In this document: piece by piece, positions 7,101-11,195 of the stretch | Layout of the letters: every line of letters starts with the position of its first letter | Position numbering within the stretch: position 1 is the first letter of the stretch | Origin: Bacteroidales bacterium | GTDB lineage: Bacteria > Bacteroidota > Bacteroidia > Bacteroidales > JAOZTL01 | DNA length: 11,195 nt | Direction of reading: 5' to 3' | Assembly: GCA_029942205.1 (NCBI GenBank) | Contig: JAOZTL010000023.1 | Location: 1-11,195, forward strand | Made by a program: the position numbers and the translations under genes | The notes under the pieces: model-generated | Database searches by the model: none | Told to the model about the DNA's origin: nothing | What the model saw: the letters and a program-made list of their open reading frames with translations, nothing else

Positions 7101-7923
7101 TTTATTACATAATTATGCAATAAAGTATAAAGAATACGAAAGTACTCATCGTCGTAAGAAATACAATGTAACTATTGGCGATGAATTACCAATAGGAATT
7201 GTTCAGCTAGCAAAAGTATACATTGCTAAAAAGCGAAAGATTACTGTAGGAGATAAAATGGCAGGTCGCCATGGAAACAAAGGTATCGTAGCACGAATTG
7301 TGCGACAGGAAGATATGCCATTTTTAGCAGATGGAACGCCAGTGGATATTGTATTGAATCCTTTGGGAGTACCTTCTCGTATGAACCTTGGTCAAATTTA
7401 TGAAACTGTTCTTGGATGGGCAGGTTTAGAGTTAGGCTTGAAATTTTCAACTCCTATTTTTGATGGAGCAACATTAGAGCAGATTGGAGACTATACAGAT
7501 AAAGCAGGCGTACCACGTTTTGGACGCTCTTACCTTTATGATGGAGGAACAGGCGAACGTTTTCATCAGCCAGGTACAGTAGGCGTTATTTATATGCTGA
7601 AATTAGGACATATGGTGGATGACAAAATGCATGCTCGTTCGATAGGACCATACTCATTAATTACGCAGCAGCCATTAGGAGGTAAAGCTCAATTTGGTGG
7701 TCAGCGTTTTGGTGAAATGGAAGTTTGGGCACTCGAAGCATTTGGAGCAGCTAATATTTTGCAAGAAATATTGACAGTGAAGTCGGATGATGTGATCGGG
7801 CGTGCCAAAGCTTATGAAGCTATTGTAAAAGGCGAGCCAATGCCTGCACCTGGTATACCTGAGTCGTTGAATGTATTACTGCATGAGCTTAGAGGGCTAG
7901 GACTGAGCATTAATTTGATTTAG
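4123..7923 (+). CDS. rpoB: DNA-directed RNA polymerase subunit beta
   Basis: RpoB forms one pincer of RNA polymerase and, with RpoC, the active centre. The 1266 residues fit Bacteroidota, shorter than E. coli (1342). The N-terminal part has LEYPDFLDIQLKSFAEFFQ, and the lobe has ERVVVSQLHRSPGVFFG. The rifampicin pocket spans about residues 466-493 (QLSQFMDQTNPLAEMTHKRR). Residues Q472, D475, H485 and S490 correspond to E. coli Q513, D516, H526 and S531 and are wild type. A481 replaces E. coli S522. The catalytic region shows NFEDAI with E778 and D779 (E. coli E813, D814) and GDKMAGRHGNKG starting at 1043, with K1045 and K1053 matching K1065 and K1073. The C-terminus has GGKAQFGGQRFGEMEVWALEA, the clamp-contact region. 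Start ATG 4123 (MSLNNNRISFATAK) is typical of Bacteroidales. The gene lies between two hairpins, after rplL and before rpoC. Confidence 0.99.
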   Translation: MSLNNNRISFATAKNQLEYPDFLDIQLKSFAEFFQLESTPEQRKEENLYRVFDENFPITDTRNNFVLEFLDYFVDPPRYSLDESIERGLTYSVPLKAKLKLYCTDPEHEDFDTVIQDVYLGTVPYMTPRGTFVINGAERVVVSQLHRSPGVFFGQSLHANGTKLYSARIIPFKGSWIEFATDINSVMYAYIDRKKKLPLTTLLRAIGYESDKDILEIFDLADEIKVSKTGLKKVLGRKLAARVLKSWIEDFVDEDTGEVVSIERNEVIIDRETILENDHINEIIDSGAKTVLLHKENQNLSDFTIIYNTLQKDPCNSEKEAVIHIYRQLRNSEPPDEATARDVIDKLFFSDKRYDLGEVGRYRINKKLDLNTPIDTKVLTKEDIIEIVKYLIELINSKTDIDDIDHLSNRRVRTVGEQLFNQFGVGLARMARTIRERMNVRDNEVFTPVDLINSKTLSSVINSFFGTNQLSQFMDQTNPLAEMTHKRRMSALGPGGLSRERAGFEVRDVHYTHYGRLCPIETPEGPNIGLISSLCVFAKINKLGFIETPYRRVETGTVDLSIEGIKYLSAEEEEGLIIAQANAPITEGGEFENARVKARLDADYPLSLKEDVTYMDVAPNQIASIAASLIPFLEHDDANRALMGSNMMRQAVPLLHPESPIVGTGIEAIVAKDSRVLVVAEGEGVVEYVDAEEIIIRYSKTDDERFVSFDSNIKSYKLPKYRKTNQSTSLNLKPIVSKGETVHAGQILTEGYGTQKGELALGRNLKVAFMPWQGYNFEDAIVISEKVVREDIFTSIHVDEYVLEVRDTKRGIEELTSDIPNVSEEATRNLDENGLIRVGAEVKPGDILIGKITPKGESDPSPEEKLLRAIFGDKAGDVKDASLKAPPSLRGVVVNKKLFSRSLKDRKNKNTEKTTLLDNEFERLVDELIAKLVDKLFILVNGKTSQGVKDYYNMDVIPKGTKFTLKLLQSVDFMNINPNKWTTDKKKNDLIKTLLHNYAIKYKEYESTHRRKKYNVTIGDELPIGIVQLAKVYIAKKRKITVGDKMAGRHGNKGIVARIVRQEDMPFLADGTPVDIVLNPLGVPSRMNLGQIYETVLGWAGLELGLKFSTPIFDGATLEQIGDYTDKAGVPRFGRSYLYDGGTGERFHQPGTVGVIYMLKLGHMVDDKMHARSIGPYSLITQQPLGGKAQFGGQRFGEMEVWALEAFGAANILQEILTVKSDDVIGRAKAYEAIVKGEPMPAPGIPESLNVLLHELRGLGLSINLI

Positions 7924-7955
7924 TTTCCCCCCTTTATCCTTGAATAAAATAAATA

Positions 7956-7985
7956 CCTGATAGGGACATTCCCTATCAGGCTTTT
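7956..7985 (+). terminator. Perfect 11-bp hairpin with short U-tract between rpoB and rpoC
   Basis: CCTGATAGGGA (7956-7966) and TCCCTATCAGG (7970-7980) pair without a mismatch around the loop CAT, and CTTTTG follows. The structure lies 32 bases after the rpoB stop and ends 39 bases before the rpoC start. The stem strength resembles an intrinsic terminator, but the U-tract is short (four T after one C), so termination may be partial. An RNA-processing or mRNA-stabilising role is an alternative. The E. coli rpoB-rpoC junction is not known for a comparable terminator, to my knowledge. Confidence 0.65.
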
Positions 7986-8015
7986 GTATCCAAAATATTT
8001 ATTAAAATAAGATTG
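7983..8015 (+). promoter_or_regulatory. Weak Bacteroidota-type promoter candidate before rpoC
   Basis: TTTG (7983-7986), 21 bases, then TAAGATTG (8008-8015) matches the Bacteroidota -33 TTTG and -7 TAnnTTTG pattern with one mismatch. The predicted start of transcription would fall at about the ATG at 8020, implying a leaderless mRNA. The proximity to the hairpin is suggestive, but the match is weak and the region AT-rich. Confidence 0.15.
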
Positions 8016-8019
8016 TCGT

Positions 8020-11000
8020 ATGGCATTTAGAAGAGATACCAAAGTTAAGAGTAATTTTACAAAAATATCTATAAGTCTAGCTTCTCCCGAAGAAATTTTA
8101 GAACGTTCGCATGGCGAAGTTTTAAAACCAGAAACAATAAACTATCGAACATACAAACCAGAACGAGACGGATTATTCTGTGAAAGAATTTTTGGTCCTG
8201 TAAAAGATTACGAATGTCATTGTGGAAAATACAAGCGTATCCGATACAAAGGTATTGTTTGTGATCGTTGTGGAGTAGAAGTAACAGAGAAAAAAGTACG
8301 CCGAGAGCGTATGGGACACATTGCTTTGGTTGTTCCAGTGGCGCATATTTGGTACTTTAAATCATTACCAAATAAAATAGGCTACTTATTAGGTTTGCCT
8401 ACAAAGAAATTAGACTCTATTATATACTACGAAAAGTATGTAGTAATTAATACAGGAGCTGCATCCGAGTCAGGCGTTAGTTATTTAGATTTTCTTTCGG
8501 AAGAAGAATACATGGAGGCTCTGGAGGCATTACCTCGTGAAAATCAGATGCTTGATGATAGTGATCCAGAGAAATTTGTAGCAAAAATGGGAGCAGAAGC
8601 TCTTTATGGTTTGCTCGAACGTTTAGATTTGGATTCATTAGCGCATGAGTTACGTAACAAAGCGAGCAATGAAACCTCACAGCAACGGAAAAATGAGGCA
8701 TTAAAGCGACTACAAGTGGTGAGTGCATTTAGAGAATCAGCTGAAATTAACCGTCCAGAGTGGATGATTATAAAAGTTGTTCCTGTAATTCCACCTGAAT
8801 TGCGTCCTTTAGTTCCATTGGATGGTGGTCGTTTTGCAACTTCAGATTTGAATGACTTGTACCGAAGAGTGATTATTCGTAATAATCGATTGAAGCGTTT
8901 GATCGAAATTCGTGCTCCTGAAGTGATTTTACGTAATGAGAAACGAATGTTGCAAGAAGCAGTTGATTCGTTATTTGATAATTCAAGAAAATCAAATGCT
9001 GTAAAAACAGACGCTAATCGTCCATTGAAATCGTTGAGTGATAGTTTGAAAGGTAAGCAAGGGCGTTTTCGTCAGAACTTATTAGGAAAACGTGTGGATT
9101 ATTCTGCACGATCGGTGATTGTCGTAGGACCAGAGTTGAAATTACATGAGTGTGGTATTCCTAAAGGAATGGCTGCCGAGCTGTATAAGCCGTTTGTTAT
9201 TCGTAAGCTGATAGAGCGTGGTATTGTTAAAACGGTAAAATCAGCCAAAAAGATTGTTGATAGAAAAGATCCTGTTGTTTGGGATATTCTTGAAAATATA
9301 TTGAGAGGTCATCCAGTACTACTTAACCGTGCACCAACGCTGCACCGTTTGGGTATTCAGGCTTTTCAACCGAAATTAATCGAAGGTAAAGCAATTCAAT
9401 TGCATCCATTAGTATGTACGGCGTTTAATGCCGATTTTGATGGAGATCAAATGGCCGTTCACTTACCTTTGGGAAATGCTGCGATTATCGAAGCACAGAC
9501 ATTGATGCTAGCATCGCATAATATCCTAAATCCTGCTAATGGAGCACCAGTAACAGTTCCTTCGCAAGACATGGTGTTGGGGCTTTATTACATCACGAAA
9601 GCTCGGACGAAATCAAGTGACAGACCAATAAAAGGTGAAGGTTTACGCTTTTATTCACAAGAAGAAGTAATCATAGCATATAACGAAAATGCAGTAGATT
9701 TGCATGCTCAAGTAACGGTGCGCCACGATGATAAGTTTGAAGAAACTATCGAGACTACTGTTGGGCGAATCATGTTTAATCAATTTGTACCAAAAGAAGT
9801 CGGCTTTATTAATGATCTAATGACCAAAAAAGCACTTCGAGACATTATCGGTGTGGTATTGAAGAAATGTGGAACTGCTCGTACTGCTGCTTTCTTGGAT
9901 GATATTAAGAGTTTGGGATATCGAATGGCCTTCGTAGGCGGACTATCATTTAATTTGAATGATGTAATTATTCCTAAATTAAAAGAAACATTAGTAAAAC
10001 AAGGTTTTGACGAAGTAGAAGAAGTGATGAACAACTATAACATGGGTGTAATCACAAACAACGAGCGTTATAATCAGATTATTGATATTTGGACACACAC
10101 CAATGCCAAGCTAACACAAGAGTTGATGGATCAATTATCGACAGATAATGATGGATTTAACTCGGTGTTTATGATGCTTGACTCAGGTGCTCGTGGATCG
10201 AAAGAACAAATTCGTCAGCTTTCGGGAATGAGAGGCTTGATGGCGAAACCACAAAAATCAGGAGCAAGTGGATCGGAAATTATTGAGAATCCGATTTTGT
10301 CGAACTTTAAAGAAGGTTTATCCGTACTTGAGTACTTTATTTCTACTCACGGTGCACGTAAAGGATTGGCGGATACTGCCTTGAAAACAGCTGATGCTGG
10401 ATACTTAACTCGTCGTTTGGTGGATGTGTCGCAAGATGTTATCATTAGCCAACACGATTGTGGAACATTACGTGGATTATCGGCTATGGCATTGCGTAAG
10501 AACGAGGAAGTAGTTGTTAGTTTGTATGAAAAAATATTAGGAAGAACTTCGGTTCATGATCTTTATCACCCACAAACAGGCGACTTGCTTGTGGCATCGG
10601 GAGAAGAAATGACCGAAGACATTGCTAAACGAATAAACGAATCGCCAATAGAAACTGTTGAAATTCGTTCGGTATTTACTTGTGAATCAAGAAAAGGAGT
10701 TTGCTCTAAATGTTACGGTCGTAACTTAGCAACAGGACGAATGGTGCAAATGGGAGAAGCCGTAGGAGTTATTGCGGCACAATCGATAGGTGAGCCAGGA
10801 ACACAGCTTACTTTGCGTACATTCCACGTTGGTGGTGTTGCGGGAGGTATTGCTGCACACAGTAGCATTGTTTCTCATTATGATGGACACATAGAGATTG
10901 ACGATCTGAAAACGGTAAAATACAACAAAGATGGAGAGTCTTATGGTATTGTTATCAGTCGTTTATCCGAATTAAAAATTATTGATAAAAAGACAAATTC

Positions 11001-11195
11001 TGTTCTTACGACACATTTAGTTCCTTATGGCTCTAAATTGTATAAAGAGAACCATTCTGATGTTCTTAAGAATGACCTTATTTGTGATTGGGATCCATAC
11101 AATGCTGTCATTATTTCAGAATTTGGAGGGCGTGTTCAGTTTAGTAATTTGATAGAGGGTATTACCTTTAAAGAAGAATCTGACGACCAGACAGT
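8020..11195 (+). CDS. rpoC: DNA-directed RNA polymerase subunit beta', 3'-truncated by window edge
   Basis: RpoC is the catalytic beta' subunit of RNA polymerase. The frame from ATG 8020 (MAFRRDTKVKSNFTKIS) stays open to the window end, giving 1058 complete codons plus two bases. The N-terminal zinc ribbon has C66, C68, C81 and C84 (E. coli C70, C72, C85, C88). GKRVDYSARSVI starts at residue 356. The active-site motif NADFDGDQM has Mg-binding D472, D474 and D476 (E. coli D460, D462, D464). The second zinc site is complete with C814, C888, C895 and C898. The bridge helix spans about 774-807 (RKGLADTALKTADAGYLTRR). The trigger loop begins at TQLTLRTFHVGG (from 928), with R933 and H936 kept and Leu at the position of E. 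coli Met932. After about residue 943 the sequence enters an insertion in the trigger loop, comparable in place to E. coli SI3, and the window ends inside it. The gap to rpoB is 96 bases. Confidence 0.98.
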   Translation, partial: MAFRRDTKVKSNFTKISISLASPEEILERSHGEVLKPETINYRTYKPERDGLFCERIFGPVKDYECHCGKYKRIRYKGIVCDRCGVEVTEKKVRRERMGHIALVVPVAHIWYFKSLPNKIGYLLGLPTKKLDSIIYYEKYVVINTGAASESGVSYLDFLSEEEYMEALEALPRENQMLDDSDPEKFVAKMGAEALYGLLERLDLDSLAHELRNKASNETSQQRKNEALKRLQVVSAFRESAEINRPEWMIIKVVPVIPPELRPLVPLDGGRFATSDLNDLYRRVIIRNNRLKRLIEIRAPEVILRNEKRMLQEAVDSLFDNSRKSNAVKTDANRPLKSLSDSLKGKQGRFRQNLLGKRVDYSARSVIVVGPELKLHECGIPKGMAAELYKPFVIRKLIERGIVKTVKSAKKIVDRKDPVVWDILENILRGHPVLLNRAPTLHRLGIQAFQPKLIEGKAIQLHPLVCTAFNADFDGDQMAVHLPLGNAAIIEAQTLMLASHNILNPANGAPVTVPSQDMVLGLYYITKARTKSSDRPIKGEGLRFYSQEEVIIAYNENAVDLHAQVTVRHDDKFEETIETTVGRIMFNQFVPKEVGFINDLMTKKALRDIIGVVLKKCGTARTAAFLDDIKSLGYRMAFVGGLSFNLNDVIIPKLKETLVKQGFDEVEEVMNNYNMGVITNNERYNQIIDIWTHTNAKLTQELMDQLSTDNDGFNSVFMMLDSGARGSKEQIRQLSGMRGLMAKPQKSGASGSEIIENPILSNFKEGLSVLEYFISTHGARKGLADTALKTADAGYLTRRLVDVSQDVIISQHDCGTLRGLSAMALRKNEEVVVSLYEKILGRTSVHDLYHPQTGDLLVASGEEMTEDIAKRINESPIETVEIRSVFTCESRKGVCSKCYGRNLATGRMVQMGEAVGVIAAQSIGEPGTQLTLRTFHVGGVAGGIAAHSSIVSHYDGHIEIDDLKTVKYNKDGESYGIVISRLSELKIIDKKTNSVLTTHLVPYGSKLYKENHSDVLKNDLICDWDPYNAVIISEFGGRVQFSNLIEGITFKEESDDQT

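Noticed and set aside
7924..7940. C-rich run (TTTCCCCCCTTT) just after the rpoB stop codon
   Set aside because: It stands out in this AT-rich sequence, but it forms no clear pairing with the nearby hairpin and is too short to assign a role.
8477..8728. 83-codon and 84-codon - strand frames inside rpoC (8477-8728 and 9780-10034)
   Set aside because: Both lie wholly opposite well-conserved rpoC coding sequence and have no recognisable features; they are coding shadows. The same applies to the - strand frames inside rplJ and rpoB.
8020..11195. Possible frameshift or pseudogene in rpoC, since no stop-terminated frame covers it
   Set aside because: Codon-by-codon reading shows an uninterrupted frame with all catalytic and zinc-binding motifs at the expected spacing; the gene simply continues past the window.

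Overview
This window is a conserved housekeeping locus of an AT-rich bacterium, almost certainly a member of the Bacteroidota (Bacteroidales-like). The assignment rests on the proteins: a 1266-residue RNA polymerase beta subunit and a beta' subunit whose N-termini and internal motifs match the Bacteroidales forms, a short single-span SecE, a tRNA-Trp gene between tuf and secE, mostly absent Shine-Dalgarno sequences, and a tRNA gene without an encoded CCA end. This is recognition from memory, not a database search.

All genes are on the + strand. In order they are: the 3' three quarters of tuf (EF-Tu), tRNA-Trp(CCA), secE, nusG, the ribosomal protein genes rplK, rplA, rplJ and rplL (L11, L1, L10, L7/L12), rpoB, and the first 1058 codons of rpoC, which runs off the right edge. 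There is no gene-free stretch longer than about 125 bases. Every reading frame is intact, and rpoC was followed codon by codon without meeting a stop. I see no mobile element, CRISPR array, integration site or foreign-looking gene.

The products share one task, making and running the gene expression machinery. EF-Tu delivers aminoacyl-tRNA, L11, L10 and L7/L12 build the factor-binding stalk that EF-Tu and EF-G contact, L1 forms the stalk on the E-site side, RpoB and RpoC are the catalytic core of RNA polymerase, NusG couples polymerase to the ribosome, and SecE is part of the protein export channel.

The part least explained by the genes is the set of RNA hairpins in the gaps. A perfect 11-bp hairpin lies between tuf and tRNA-Trp, a smaller one between nusG and rplK, a long one with a U-tract between rplL and rpoB, and a perfect 11-bp one with a short U-tract between rpoB and rpoC. 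The rplL-rpoB hairpin has a known functional parallel in E. coli. The rpoB-rpoC hairpin is less expected, because these two subunits are needed in equal amounts. Other points worth checking are two apparent mismatches in the tRNA-Trp stems and a secE start only 12 to 15 bases after the tRNA. I found no evidence of a previously undescribed system; the interest is in fine-scale RNA regulation.
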